Notes: generated by a model from the letters alone, not told the origin. Numbered from the stretch's first letter, positions 25,211 to 33,959 are shown. The stretch is DNA of 64,000 nt from Anaerotruncus massiliensis (ex Togo et al. 2026) (GCF_900199635.1 NZ_LT962687.1:2728541-2792540); one strand, 5' to 3'. Program-made: numbers and translations.

Positions 25211-26875
25211 TTATTTCTGAGAGTCCTCCAGCCGAATCTGCTTGCGCTTGATCTTGCCGGAGGTGGTTTTGGGCAGCTCGCTCACGAACTCGACGATGCG
25301 CGGATATTTATAGGGGGCGGTCTCCTTTTTGACGTGGTTCTGGAGCTCCTTTTTGAGCGCGTCGGAGGGTTCGTAGCCTCGGGCGAGCACGACGGTGGCC
25401 TTGACGACCTGTCCGCGCACGGGGTCGGGCGCGGCGGTGACGGCGCACTCGAGCACCGACGGATGGGTCATGAGCGCCGATTCGACCTCGAAGGGACCGA
25501 TGCGGTAGCCCGAGCACTTGATCACGTCGTCGTTGCGGCCGACAAACCAGATATAGCCGTCGCTGTCCCGCCAGGCGGTGTCGCCGGTGGAATACATGTT
25601 GTCAAAGAAGGCGTCCTCGTTGGCGGCGGGGTCGTCGCGGTATTCGACGAGCAGGCCCGCCGGACGGAATTTGTCGAGGTTTTTGACGACGATCGTGCCG
25701 ACGATGCCGTCCTCGCAGGAGTTGCCGTCCTCGTCGACGATGTCGAGGTCGTAGAGGGGCGAAAACTTGCCGGTCGAGCCGGGCTTGATCGGGAACCACG
25801 GGAAGTTCGCGATGATGACCGTCGTCTCCGACTGGCCGAAGCCCTCGGTGAGCTCCAGCCCGGTCGCCTCCTTCCAGCGGTTGAAGACCTCGGGATTGAG
25901 CGGCTCGCCCGCGATCGTGCATTTTTTGAGGGAGGAGAGATCGTATTTCGAGAGGTCCTCCTTGATGAGGAAGCGGTAGACGGTAGGCGGCGCGCAGAAG
26001 GTCGTCGGCCGCAGGTGCTCGACCGTCTCAAGCATATGCCTGGGGTCAAATTTGCCCTCGGTGTCGTATGCCACGATCACCGCGCCGCAGATCCACTGGC
26101 CGTAAATCTTGCCCCAGCCGAATTTCGCCCAGCCCGAATCGGCCGACACGAAATGCAGCCCGCCCTCCTCCACCTGGTGCCAGTAGTTGGCGGTGGTGAT
26201 GTGCCCGAGCGGATAGGCGTAGTTGTGGACGATGAGCTTGGGCATCCCGGTGGTGCCGGAGGTGAAATACCCGAGCATGAGGTCGTGGACGTCGGTGGCC
26301 GCCACCCCCGTGGGGCGCGGAAAAACGGAGGGATACGCCGCCGCCTCGGCGCGCAGGTCGATGCAGTCCGCCGGGACATGCGCCCCGACCACCGCCACCT
26401 GTTCGAGGGTCTTGCAGGCGGGACGCACCTGCGCGATGTTGCGGAGCAGCTCGTCGTCGTCCACCGTGCAGATCATCTTGACGCCCGCCTTGTTGCAGCG
26501 GTATTCGATGTCGTGCGGCATGAGCTGGAAGGTGGCCGGGATGACCACCGCGCCGATGCGGTGGAGCGCCAGCATGCACACCCACGCCTCCACCCGCTGT
26601 TTGAGCACGAGCAGGACGAAATCGCCCTTTTCGACGCCGTAATGCGTGAAGAAATTCGCCATGCGGCAGGAATATTCCGAGAGGTCCTTAAAGGTGTAGC
26701 GCCGCTCCTCGCGGGCGTCGTTCACCCAGACGAGCGCGGGCTTTTCGGGGTCTTTGGCCCACTCGTCGATCACATCATAGGCAAAGTTGAAATCCCCGGG
26801 CACGTTGAGGCGGTAGTTCGCCTTGAAATCCTCGTACGAGTCAAACCCGGTACGGGGTAAAAATTTTTCGATCAT
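25211..26875 (-). CDS. AMP-forming acyl-CoA/acetyl-CoA synthetase family enzyme
   Basis: ANL-superfamily ligase activating a carboxylic acid through acyl-AMP to acyl-CoA. 554 aa. Motifs: YFTSGTTGMPKLIVHNY (P-loop), GFGQSETT, YSTGDTAWRDSDGYIWFVGRNDDVIKCSGYRIGPFEVE, and the catalytic lysine in PKTTSGKIKRKQ. The family is close to medium-chain acyl-CoA synthetases (MACS/AcsM-like); the substrate cannot be read from sequence. ATG 26875 fits relatives (MIEKFLPRTGFDSYEDF); GTG 26887 is an alternative and neither has a strong RBS. It follows the XRE-cupin regulator by 39 nt, so regulator and enzyme are probably one operon. Confidence 0.9.
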   Translation of the reverse strand: MIEKFLPRTGFDSYEDFKANYRLNVPGDFNFAYDVIDEWAKDPEKPALVWVNDAREERRYTFKDLSEYSCRMANFFTHYGVEKGDFVLLVLKQRVEAWVCMLALHRIGAVVIPATFQLMPHDIEYRCNKAGVKMICTVDDDELLRNIAQVRPACKTLEQVAVVGAHVPADCIDLRAEAAAYPSVFPRPTGVAATDVHDLMLGYFTSGTTGMPKLIVHNYAYPLGHITTANYWHQVEEGGLHFVSADSGWAKFGWGKIYGQWICGAVIVAYDTEGKFDPRHMLETVEHLRPTTFCAPPTVYRFLIKEDLSKYDLSSLKKCTIAGEPLNPEVFNRWKEATGLELTEGFGQSETTVIIANFPWFPIKPGSTGKFSPLYDLDIVDEDGNSCEDGIVGTIVVKNLDKFRPAGLLVEYRDDPAANEDAFFDNMYSTGDTAWRDSDGYIWFVGRNDDVIKCSGYRIGPFEVESALMTHPSVLECAVTAAPDPVRGQVVKATVVLARGYEPSDALKKELQNHVKKETAPYKYPRIVEFVSELPKTTSGKIKRKQIRLEDSQK

Positions 26876-26914
26876 GTTTTTTTGCACCGCTTTCTTAAAT
26901 TCTCTGGTCCGCGT

Positions 26915-27463
26915 TCATTCGTTGATGATGGTCAGGAATTTTACCGGGCCGCCCACGGCGCGCTGTCCGTGCGGCGTCATCGGGTTGAAGAACGCGCTGT
27001 CGCCGGCCTCGAGAAGAAATTCCCGGGAACCGATTACCAGCTGTACGGTGCCTTTTAAGACGTAGTTGAACTCCTGCCCGCCGTGCACGACGAGCTCGGG
27101 GGGATTTTCCATCGGCTCCAGATCGACCACCATCGGGTCGAACTGGCGGCCGATATAGTTGAAGGCGAGAGAACTGAATTTGTAGCCCTTGTACCGCTCC
27201 ACCGACACGCCCCGCCCCTGGCGCACGATGGTGTAGTCGCTCATGCGGGGGGCGTCCCCGGTCAGGAGCACCGTGGGGTCGACGTTCAGCGCCGCCGCTA
27301 CCGCGTAGATCACTCCTATCGGAATGTCGGATTCGGCGTTCTCGTACTGGTTGTACTCCGCTACCGATACGTTCACCTGCTTTGCAAGGTCGGCCGCGTC
27401 TACGTCGAGGATCTCGCGCAGCTCGCGGATGCGTTGGGCAATCTGCTTGATCTGGTCGTTCAT
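26915..27463 (-). CDS. XRE-family regulator with C-terminal cupin domain
   Basis: 182 aa: N-terminal helix-turn-helix (about 8-62; LAKQVNVSVAEYNQYENAESDIP) and C-terminal cupin_2 domain (about 110-180; LVVHGGQEFNYVLKGTVQLVIG, LEAGDSAFFNPMTPHGQRA). Such proteins sense small metabolites through the cupin barrel and often control the neighbouring catabolic gene; here that is the acyl-CoA synthetase 39 nt downstream. ATG 27463 follows AGGAGG. The promoter 27510-27538 overlaps a GGGATATCCC palindrome, a possible autoregulatory operator. Confidence 0.9.
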   Translation of the reverse strand: MNDQIKQIAQRIRELREILDVDAADLAKQVNVSVAEYNQYENAESDIPIGVIYAVAAALNVDPTVLLTGDAPRMSDYTIVRQGRGVSVERYKGYKFSSLAFNYIGRQFDPMVVDLEPMENPPELVVHGGQEFNYVLKGTVQLVIGSREFLLEAGDSAFFNPMTPHGQRAVGGPVKFLTIINE

Positions 27464-27498
27464 GATGCTCCTCCTTCTTTCAAAAGTCGTGCGAAAAG

Positions 27499-27538
27499 GG
27501 ATATCCCATATTTTACACTTTAACAGGGTAAATGGCAA
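27499..27538 (-). promoter_or_regulatory. Promoter and palindrome of the XRE-cupin / acyl-CoA synthetase operon
   Basis: Minus-strand TTGCCA (27538-27533), 17-nt spacer, TAAAAT (27515-27510). The 10-bp palindrome GGGATATCCC (27499-27508) lies at the expected RNA start, a good place for a repressor. Confidence 0.65.
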
Positions 27539-27620
27539 GGAAAATTTTTTGATTCATATTGGGCCAAAACCCGAGCCCGCAAAAATTTCGTGCTATGATG
27601 ACCGCGGGAGGGATGAAAAA

Positions 27621-27866
27621 ATGACCGACAAGGAACGGTTTTATTTATGTCTGGCGGAGGTGCTGCGGGAGCTGCGGGCGGAACACGGATGGAGCGTGAG
27701 GGAGCTTTCGCGGGAAAGCGGGATGAGCGAGCGGCTCATCCGCAAGCTCGAACGCGGCACCGACGTGGGGCGGGTCGGCGCTGGAAAAATCATGGGGCTT
27801 GCCGATGCGTTCGGCGTGACGCCTTACGAGGTCTTCCGGCGGGTCGACGAGCGGATGGGGCAATAA
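27621..27866 (+). CDS. Small XRE-family DNA-binding protein
   Basis: 81 aa, consisting only of a helix-turn-helix: VRELSRESGMSERLIRKLERG as recognition region and an AGKIMGLADAFGVTPYEVFRR second half. ATG 27621 has GGAGGG eight bases upstream; an extended -10 (TGCTATGAT, about 27590) lies ahead. Divergent from the XRE-cupin gene and 84 nt before xpt. Probably a transcription regulator; targets unknown. Confidence 0.8.
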   Translation: MTDKERFYLCLAEVLRELRAEHGWSVRELSRESGMSERLIRKLERGTDVGRVGAGKIMGLADAFGVTPYEVFRRVDERMGQ

Positions 27867-27881
27867 AATTCTCTTTCCCCA

Positions 27882-27910
27882 TTGAACAAATCGGCGGGAT
27901 GCGCTAAACT
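27882..27910 (+). promoter_or_regulatory. Sigma-A promoter of xpt
   Basis: TTGAAC (27882-27887), 17-nt spacer, TAAACT (27905-27910). The leader would be only ~35 nt, too short for the purine riboswitch that often precedes xpt. Confidence 0.6.
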
Positions 27911-27950
27911 GTTGACAACGAACCGTGTCGAATTTAGGAGGGAACCCGCT

Positions 27951-28529
27951 ATGGAACTGCTGAAACAGCGCATCCTCAAAGACGGCCACGTCAAGGCCGG
28001 CAACGTCCTCAAGGTGGACAACTTCCTCAACCACCAGATGGACGTGGCCCTTTTTGCCGAGATCGGCAAGGAGTTCAAGCGCCGCTTTGCCGGCTGCGGC
28101 GTCACCAAGATTCTGACCATCGAGGCGTCCGGGATCGGCATCGCCTGCCTGACCGCCGAACAGTTCGGCGTGCCGGTGGTCTTCGCCAAGAAGAGCCAGT
28201 CGAAAAACATCGACGGCGAGGTCTACACCACCCGTGTGGAGTCCTTCACCCACGGGCGGGTCTACGACATCATCGTCTCCAAAAAGTTCCTCTCCCCCGA
28301 GGACCGCGTCCTGCTCATCGACGACTTCCTCGCCAAGGGCAGCGCGCTCAACGGGCTTTGCCAGCTCGTCGAGGATTCGGGCGCGACGCTTGTGGGCGCG
28401 GGCATCGTGATCGAAAAGGGCTTCCAGGAGGGCGGCGAGCTCATCCGCGGACGGGGCGTGCGGGTGGAATCGCTCGCCATCGTCGACGCGATGGACCCGG
28501 AAACGGGGTCGGTTACGTTTAGAGACTAG
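27951..28529 (+). CDS. xpt: Xanthine phosphoribosyltransferase
   Basis: Purine salvage: xanthine plus PRPP to XMP. 192 aa, the usual length. [14 protein letters not shown] and [12 protein letters not shown] at the N-terminus, [11 protein letters not shown], and the PRPP-binding motif [14 protein letters not shown] are typical of Firmicutes Xpt. ATG 27951 follows TAGGAGGG. Followed by a mosaic hairpin repeat. Confidence 0.96.
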   Translation: MELLKQRILKDGHVKAGNVLKVDNFLNHQMDVALFAEIGKEFKRRFAGCGVTKILTIEASGIGIACLTAEQFGVPVVFAKKSQSKNIDGEVYTTRVESFTHGRVYDIIVSKKFLSPEDRVLLIDDFLAKGSALNGLCQLVEDSGATLVGAGIVIEKGFQEGGELIRGRGVRVESLAIVDAMDPETGSVTFRD

Positions 28530-28800
28530 GGGAACTTTTGAAAAAGTTCCCCTGGACCCCTCAAAACTTTTGATGCAGGCGCGGCGCTTTCCACTCCGCG
28601 CGCGCGTCCCGTGAGATAATGAACTCACCAGACAAAAATTTTCGCCGCCACTTGCCCTGCGGGCAAATGGTGTCCCCATTCGGGCCGTCGCTTCGCGACA
28701 CCTTTTTAAAGGCGGCGGGGTCAAGGGGCGGAGCCCCTTGTGGTTCTTTTTCAAGAAAAAAAAGAACAGGGGCCCGCCGCGACGCGCTCGCGGCGGGCTC
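28528..28800 (+). repeat. Mosaic hairpin repeat downstream of xpt
   Basis: Starts at the xpt stop: hairpin GGGGAACTTTT/AAAAGTTCCCC (28528-28552), a TCAAAACTTTTGATGC block, the 75-nt module described separately, AAGGGGC/GCCCCTT (loop gga, 28722-28739), a GTTC-T/A hairpin (28743-28768) and a 14-bp GC hairpin (28776-28802). Blocks recur at 12160-12360 and 39529-39660. Confidence 0.75.
28643..28717 (+). repeat. 75-nt hairpin module, copy D
   Basis: CGCCGCC (28643-28649) pairs with GGCGGCG (28711-28717), enclosing TTGCCC-tgc-GGGCAA (28652-28666) and a second arm GGTGTC/GACACC (28669-28702), which competes with GTCGC-ttc-GCGAC. The reverse complement at 39529-39602 is identical except for one base in a T-run. 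Confidence 0.85.
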
Positions 28801-28823
28801 GCATTTCTTTCGGAGGGGGGCCT

Positions 28824-31388
28824 ATGATGCCCGCGGTCACAGCGCCGGCGTTCACGCTCAACGACGAGCAGCGGATCGCCGCCGAAACCTTTACGGACAA
28901 CCTGCTGGTGCTCGCGGGCGCGGGCACCGGCAAGACGAACACGCTTGCCTGCCGGGTGGCGAACCTGCTTTCCGGTGGGCTGGCAAAACCGGAGGAGATT
29001 CTCTGCCTCACCTTCACCAACCGCGCCTGCCGCGAGATGACCGAGCGGGTGGAGCGGATGGCGGGGGAGGCGGCGCGCGGCGTGACGGTCAAGACGGTCC
29101 ACGCCTTCTGCGCGTGGCTGCTGCGGGAGACCCCCGGCGTTTTCACCGACGTGGGGCCGGACTTTTCCGTCTGCGACGCCGACGACGCGCGGGAGATCCT
29201 CCGGGAGGTCGTCTTCGAGGTGGTGGGGCGCGAGCCGGGCGACCAGGCGCTGCGGGTTTTGCAGGATTTCACCGGGCTGGTCAAGGACTGCTGGCTCGCC
29301 CGCCCGCAGGAGGACTGCTCCGCCGCCGCGGCGTGGGCGTTTGTCCACCGGCGGGAGGAGGTCGAGCGGGTGTGCGTCGGCCCCGACCGCCGGTTCGACC
29401 CCAAATTCCACCGCTTCCTCGTCAAATACGGCGCGTCGGTCGTGCGCCTCTACAACCTGAAGCTCCTGTCGAACGGCCTGCTCGACTTTTCCGACCTGCT
29501 CATCCGCGCCTTTGCGCTGCTCGCCGACCCGCGCGCCTCCGCCCTCTGGCGGGAGCGGTTCCGCTTTGTCCACGTCGACGAGGTGCAGGACGTGAGCCTC
29601 GCGGAATACGGGCTTCTCTCCAAGCTCTGCGGGAACGCCCGGGTGCTCCTCTGCGGCGACTTCAACCAGACGATCTACCAGTGGCGCGGCTCCGACCCCG
29701 GCGCGCTTATCGCGCGCTTTACCGAGGAATTCCATCCGCGCGTGATTGAATTCACCGTCAACTACCGCAGCAGCCCCGGCCTGCTCGCCGCCGGGAACGC
29801 CTTTCTCGCGAACGCCTTCGGGCGGGGGCCGGGCGGCGGGGGGCATGTGGAATTCGGCGGCGACGTGGTCGTCCGCTCCTTCGACACCCCGGCCGACGAA
29901 ATCCACTGGATCTACGGGCAGATCGCCTCCCTCGGGCTCACCGACTTTTCCCGCGCCGCGATCATCACCCGCACCAACAAGGTCTGCGCCGACGTGTGCG
30001 GCATCCTGCGCGCCAGCCGCCTCGACGACAGCCTGCCGCCCGTGCGGTTCATGCTCGCGGACGAGCTGCGGCTGCTCAAGCGCGCCGAGGTGAAGGACGC
30101 GCTCGCCTGCGTCTCCGTCGCCGCGAACCCCCGGGACGGGGAGGCGCTTGCCCGCGTGCTCAAGCGGCTGGTCAAGGGGGTCGGCCCCGCGACGGTGGGC
30201 GCGGTCGCCGCCAACTACCGCGAGGGCGGCGGGGCCGCGCTCGCCGACTTTTTCGACCCGCGCACCAGAAATACCGGCGACTTCTTTTCCCCGCTGCTCG
30301 ACGCGCTCGCGGAGGGCCGCGTCGTCGTCTACGACGTGGAATCCACCGGCACCGACGTCTATTCCGACGAGATCGTGCAGATGGCCGCCGTGCGCCTCGA
30401 CCCCGCCGGGAATGTCTCCGAGCGGTTCGAGCGGTTTCTGCGGCCGTCGAGGCCGGTCGGGGACTCCGAAAAGGTCCACGGCTTTACCGACGGCTTCCTC
30501 GCGGAGCGCGGGGAGGACCCCGCGAAGGCGCTGGGGGATTTCCTCCGGTTCTGCGAGGGGTGTGTGATCGTCGGGCACAACGTCGCCTTCGACGTTGCGA
30601 TCACCCGCCGGAACCTCGCGCGCAGCGGCGCGCCGGGAGAGTTCGGCAACGTCTGGTACGACACCCTCGACCTCTCCCGCCGCTACCTCAAAAACCTCGA
30701 AAACCACAAGCTCCTGACCGTGGCGGCGGCGCTCGGCGCGGCAAACGACCCCACCCACAACGCGATGGACGACATCCTCGCCACCGCCGATGTGCTCTGC
30801 GCGCTTGTAAAGGGATACCTCCTGCCGGGGCAGGAGGCGCGGCGCGCCTTCTACGCGAAATACCTGCCCCGCCTCGCGGGCGCGGCCTCCCTCGTGGAGA
30901 CCGCCCGCCGGGAGGCGGAGGGGCTCGGCGGGCCCGCCGCCGCGCGGATGCTGCTCGACCGGTTCGGGGTGTGGGAGCTCTATGACGGCGCGCCCGAAAA
31001 GCGCGCGAATTTGCAGCTCTTCCTCGACTTCGCGGACGACTTCTGCGATCCCGCCCAGCCGCCCGCGCGGCAGCTCTCCGCCCTGCTCGAGCTCTCCGCC
31101 CTCTCGTCGAGCGAGCTCGACCGCATGAGCCGCTCCGCCAACAAGGTCGCGGTCATCACCGCCCACCAATCCAAGGGGTGCGAGTTCGATTACGTCTTCC
31201 TGCCCGTCCTGCAGGAGGGGGTCTTCCCCACCTTCCAGGCGGCCAGGTCGGGCGAGCTGGAGGAGGAGAAGCGGGTCTTCTACGTCTCGATCACCCGCGC
31301 GCGGAAAAAGCTCTTCCTCACCTGGTCGCGCTGCGGGATGAACAACTACCCATCCAAGCCCAGCCGCTTCCTCGGGATGCTGGGGTGA
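28824..31388 (+). CDS. UvrD/Rep-family helicase with an internal DEDDh 3'-5' exonuclease domain
   Basis: SF1A ATP-dependent DNA helicase, probably in repair or recombination. 854 aa from ATG 28824 (CGGAGGGG upstream). Helicase motifs: Walker A LAGAGTGKT (30-38), CLTFTNRACREMTERV, motif II FVHVDEVQDVS, GDFNQTIYQWRGSDP, and late motifs VITAHQSKGCEFDYVFLP (about 776) and RVFYVSITRARKKLFLTW (about 815). Between them, residues ~495-665 form a DnaQ-like exonuclease: VYDVESTGTD (500), KVHGFTDGFL, VGHNVAFDVAI and H-x4-D HNAMDD (645), so the full DEDDh set is present. The exonuclease thus interrupts helicase domain 2A rather than being fused to an end. Confidence 0.9.
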   Translation: MMPAVTAPAFTLNDEQRIAAETFTDNLLVLAGAGTGKTNTLACRVANLLSGGLAKPEEILCLTFTNRACREMTERVERMAGEAARGVTVKTVHAFCAWLLRETPGVFTDVGPDFSVCDADDAREILREVVFEVVGREPGDQALRVLQDFTGLVKDCWLARPQEDCSAAAAWAFVHRREEVERVCVGPDRRFDPKFHRFLVKYGASVVRLYNLKLLSNGLLDFSDLLIRAFALLADPRASALWRERFRFVHVDEVQDVSLAEYGLLSKLCGNARVLLCGDFNQTIYQWRGSDPGALIARFTEEFHPRVIEFTVNYRSSPGLLAAGNAFLANAFGRGPGGGGHVEFGGDVVVRSFDTPADEIHWIYGQIASLGLTDFSRAAIITRTNKVCADVCGILRASRLDDSLPPVRFMLADELRLLKRAEVKDALACVSVAANPRDGEALARVLKRLVKGVGPATVGAVAANYREGGGAALADFFDPRTRNTGDFFSPLLDALAEGRVVVYDVESTGTDVYSDEIVQMAAVRLDPAGNVSERFERFLRPSRPVGDSEKVHGFTDGFLAERGEDPAKALGDFLRFCEGCVIVGHNVAFDVAITRRNLARSGAPGEFGNVWYDTLDLSRRYLKNLENHKLLTVAAALGAANDPTHNAMDDILATADVLCALVKGYLLPGQEARRAFYAKYLPRLAGAASLVETARREAEGLGGPAAARMLLDRFGVWELYDGAPEKRANLQLFLDFADDFCDPAQPPARQLSALLELSALSSSELDRMSRSANKVAVITAHQSKGCEFDYVFLPVLQEGVFPTFQAARSGELEEEKRVFYVSITRARKKLFLTWSRCGMNNYPSKPSRFLGMLG

Positions 31389-31390
31389 AA

Positions 31391-31545
31391 AAGAGGACGC
31401 CAAGGGGGCCGCTTCCCAGCCGGGAAGCGGCCCCCTTTCCGATGTTCCTTTTTATCCTGTAAAAAGGAACCGAAAAACACGCCTGAAGGATGGGGATTCC
31501 GCGCCTGCGGGCGCGCCGGGAGCACTGCCCGAATCAAAGGTTTCG
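31391..31545 (-). repeat. Mosaic hairpin repeat between the helicase and phoR genes
   Basis: Read on the minus strand, downstream of phoR: a hairpin at the phoR 3' end (31556-31575), a GC hairpin (31498-31516), a CTTCAGGCGT block with the GTTCCTTTTT/AAAAAGGAAC hairpin (31443-31469), then a 15-bp GC hairpin (31402-31438). Same module order as 2117-2280. Confidence 0.7.
31402..31438 (+). terminator. Helicase gene terminator
   Basis: Fifteen-bp GC stem closed by AA/TT with a short loop, ending in TTT, 13 nt after the stop codon. Confidence 0.7.
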
Positions 31546-33255
31546 GGTTTCAGGGGGCTTTTCAAAGCCCCCCGAGAAAGGCAGGCGCACGGTGACGGAG
31601 GTGCCGGCGCCGGGCGCGGATTCGAGCGAGATCGAGCCGCCGTGGCGCTCGACGATGTGCTTGACGATCGAAAGGCCCAGCCCGGTGCCGCCCGTCTGCT
31701 TGGAGCGGGACTTGTCCACGCGGTAAAACCGCTCGAAGATGCGCGCCTGGTGCTCGCGCGGGATGCCGATGCCGGTGTCCGCCACCGTGACGGCGGCCCA
31801 GTCTCCCTCGCGGCGGACGCTCAGGTCGACGCGGCCGCCCGGGCGGTTATATTTGACGGCGTTGTCCGCGAGGTTGCAGACGAGCTCGTCGAGCATCTGC
31901 CGGCTGCCCCGCACCGTGACGAGATCGCCCGAGACGGCGATCGCCACCTGCTTCTGCTCCGCGGGGAAGCGCAGCGCCTCGGCCGCCCCCTCGCAGAGGG
32001 CGCGCAGCTCGACCGGCTCGTCCTCGACGGCGCCCGACTGCTCGATGCGGGAGAGGCGGATGATGTCGTCGGTCAGCGCGATCAGCCTGCGGGCCTCGCT
32101 GTAGATCCGCCCGGCGAACCGCTTGACGTCCTCCTCCCCGGAGGCCATGCCGTTTTGGAGCATCTCGGCAAAGCCGGAGATCGAGGTGAGCGGGGTTTTG
32201 AGCTCGTGGGAGACGTTGGCGGTGAACTCGCGGCGCACCTGCTCCGCCCGCTGCTGCTCGGTGACGTCGAGCAACAGGACGATCGTGCCCGCGACCTGTC
32301 CGCCGTCCTCCCGCACGGGGCTGGCGAAGGCGTGGCAGGCGCGCCCGTCCCGTTCGAGGACCACGTCGGCGCCTTCGCCGCCGGCCGCGCGCTCGATGCA
32401 CGCGCCCAGCTCGGCGTCGCGGGTGACGACGAGGACGTTTTTCCCCCCGTATTCCCCCGCCGGGCTTCCCAGCAGGGAGAGGGCCGCCGCGTTGACCGAG
32501 AGGACCTCCTTCTCCCGGCCGAGCAGGAGCAGCCCCTCCTTCATGTTGGAGGTGATCGTTTTGATCGTGTCGCGCTCGGCGCGCAGCCGCTCCATCTGCT
32601 CGCCGATCAGGCGGTTCTTTTCGCGCAGCTTCCGGTAGAAGGGCTCGAGCTCCTCATAGCCGCGCAGGCTGTCGGTGTTTTCGAGGTCCTCCGCCAGCGC
32701 CTCCACCGGCCGCACCAGCCGCCGGGTCAGGCGGGAGGCCAGCAGCATGCTCAGCAGCAGGGTGACGAGCACGATGCCCGCCATGAGCGGGATCACCCCC
32801 GCGAAGACCGCGCCGATGCTGCGGGTCTGCTTGGAGACGCGCAGGACGCTGCCGTCGGGCAGGGCGGCCGCGTAGTAGCAGGTGTCGAGCCCCATCGTCT
32901 CGGAGCGGCGGATGTCCTCGCCGCTGCCCACGCTGAGCGCCTCCCGCACCTCGGGGCGGTCGAGATGGTTCTCCATGCCCGCGCGGTCGTTGTCCGAGTC
33001 GAAGAGCACCCCGCCCTCCGGGGTGATGAGGGTGACGCGGAAGCTATCGAACCGGATGTCCAGGCTGGAGAGGTAGTCCAGCCTCTCCTCTCCCGTGTAG
33101 GCGACCGACCGGGCGATTAGCTTGTGTTCGTCGCGCAGCTCCTGCTGCACCTGCCGCACGAGCAACCCGTGGGCCGACCAGAGGGTCAGCGCCGCCGTGA
33201 GCAGCGCCATGCCGATCGCCGCGGCGCACAGGCTCCAATATACGTTCCGTTTCAT
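31534..33255 (-). CDS. phoR: PhoR-type sensor histidine kinase
   Basis: Membrane kinase of the phosphate-starvation two-component system. 573 aa: TM1 (about 8-28), extracytoplasmic sensor (30-155), TM2 (about 158-178), HAMP, PAS domain (about 235-340), HisKA with HELKTPLTSISGFAEML, and HATPase (NLADNAVKYNRPGG, DTGIGIP, GTGLGLSIVKHIVERHGG). All catalytic boxes are present. ATG 33255 follows AGGAGACC, 26 nt after phoP. Last gene of the pst-pho operon; its 3' end overlaps a mosaic hairpin element. Confidence 0.93.
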   Translation of the reverse strand: MKRNVYWSLCAAAIGMALLTAALTLWSAHGLLVRQVQQELRDEHKLIARSVAYTGEERLDYLSSLDIRFDSFRVTLITPEGGVLFDSDNDRAGMENHLDRPEVREALSVGSGEDIRRSETMGLDTCYYAAALPDGSVLRVSKQTRSIGAVFAGVIPLMAGIVLVTLLLSMLLASRLTRRLVRPVEALAEDLENTDSLRGYEELEPFYRKLREKNRLIGEQMERLRAERDTIKTITSNMKEGLLLLGREKEVLSVNAAALSLLGSPAGEYGGKNVLVVTRDAELGACIERAAGGEGADVVLERDGRACHAFASPVREDGGQVAGTIVLLLDVTEQQRAEQVRREFTANVSHELKTPLTSISGFAEMLQNGMASGEEDVKRFAGRIYSEARRLIALTDDIIRLSRIEQSGAVEDEPVELRALCEGAAEALRFPAEQKQVAIAVSGDLVTVRGSRQMLDELVCNLADNAVKYNRPGGRVDLSVRREGDWAAVTVADTGIGIPREHQARIFERFYRVDKSRSKQTGGTGLGLSIVKHIVERHGGSISLESAPGAGTSVTVRLPFSGGFEKPPETRNL

Positions 33256-33281
33256 CTTGGTCTCCTTTTGGCGCCGCGCGC

Positions 33282-33959
33282 CTATTCCCCGATCTTGTAG
33301 CCCACGCCCCGCACCGTGCGGATGATCTCCCCGCAGGCGCCCAGCTTATGGCGGAGCGATTTGATGTGCATGTCGACGGTGCGGCTCTCCCCCTCGTAGT
33401 CGAAGCCCCACACCCGTTCCATAATCTTTTCGCGGGTGAGCACGAGGCCCTGGTTTTTGAGCAGGAAGGCGAGCAGCTCGAACTCCTTGTAGGTGAGGGC
33501 GACCGGCTCCCCGGCGGCCGTGACGGCGCGCCTGCCCGGGTCGAGGGAGACCTCCCCGTAAAGGAGCGGCGCGGGCTCCTCGCCGGGACCCGCCCGGCGC
33601 AGCACCGCGCGCACGCGGGAGAGCAGCTCCATGACCCCGAAGGGCTTGGTGACGTAGTCGTCGGCGCCCGCGTCGAGGCCCTTCACCTTGTCGTATTCGG
33701 TGGCGCGCGCGGTCAGCATGATGACGGGGATGTCCGCCGTGCGCACCGATTCCTTCATGCGGCGCAGGATGGCCAGCCCGTCGTCCCCCGGCAGCATGAT
33801 GTCGAGCAGCACGAGGGAAGGCGCAAACGCGTCGCACGCCTCCCAGAACGCGTCGGCGCGTTCGAAGCCGCGCGCCTCATAGCCGCTGCTCACCAGCGCG
33901 TAGAGCACCAGCTCGCGGATGCTCTCGTCGTCCTCCACCAGATAGACCCTCGCGGCCAT
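33282..33959 (-). CDS. phoP: PhoP/PhoB-type response regulator
   Basis: 225 aa OmpR-family regulator: receiver domain with acidic pocket (VEDDESIRELV), phosphoacceptor Asp in LLDIMLPGDDG, LTARA, and switch lysine in VTKPFG; C-terminal winged helix with LTYKEFELLAFLLKNQG and ESRTVDMHIKSLRHKLG. It probably binds the 11-bp-period repeats found upstream of pstS. ATG 33959 after GAGGGGAC. Lies between phoU and phoR. Confidence 0.94.
   Translation of the reverse strand: MAARVYLVEDDESIRELVLYALVSSGYEARGFERADAFWEACDAFAPSLVLLDIMLPGDDGLAILRRMKESVRTADIPVIMLTARATEYDKVKGLDAGADDYVTKPFGVMELLSRVRAVLRRAGPGEEPAPLLYGEVSLDPGRRAVTAAGEPVALTYKEFELLAFLLKNQGLVLTREKIMERVWGFDYEGESRTVDMHIKSLRHKLGACGEIIRTVRGVGYKIGE

Noticed and set aside
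27911-27951. A purine riboswitch before xpt
   Set aside because: The leader after the predicted start is ~35 nt, too short for an aptamer, and no conserved core is seen.
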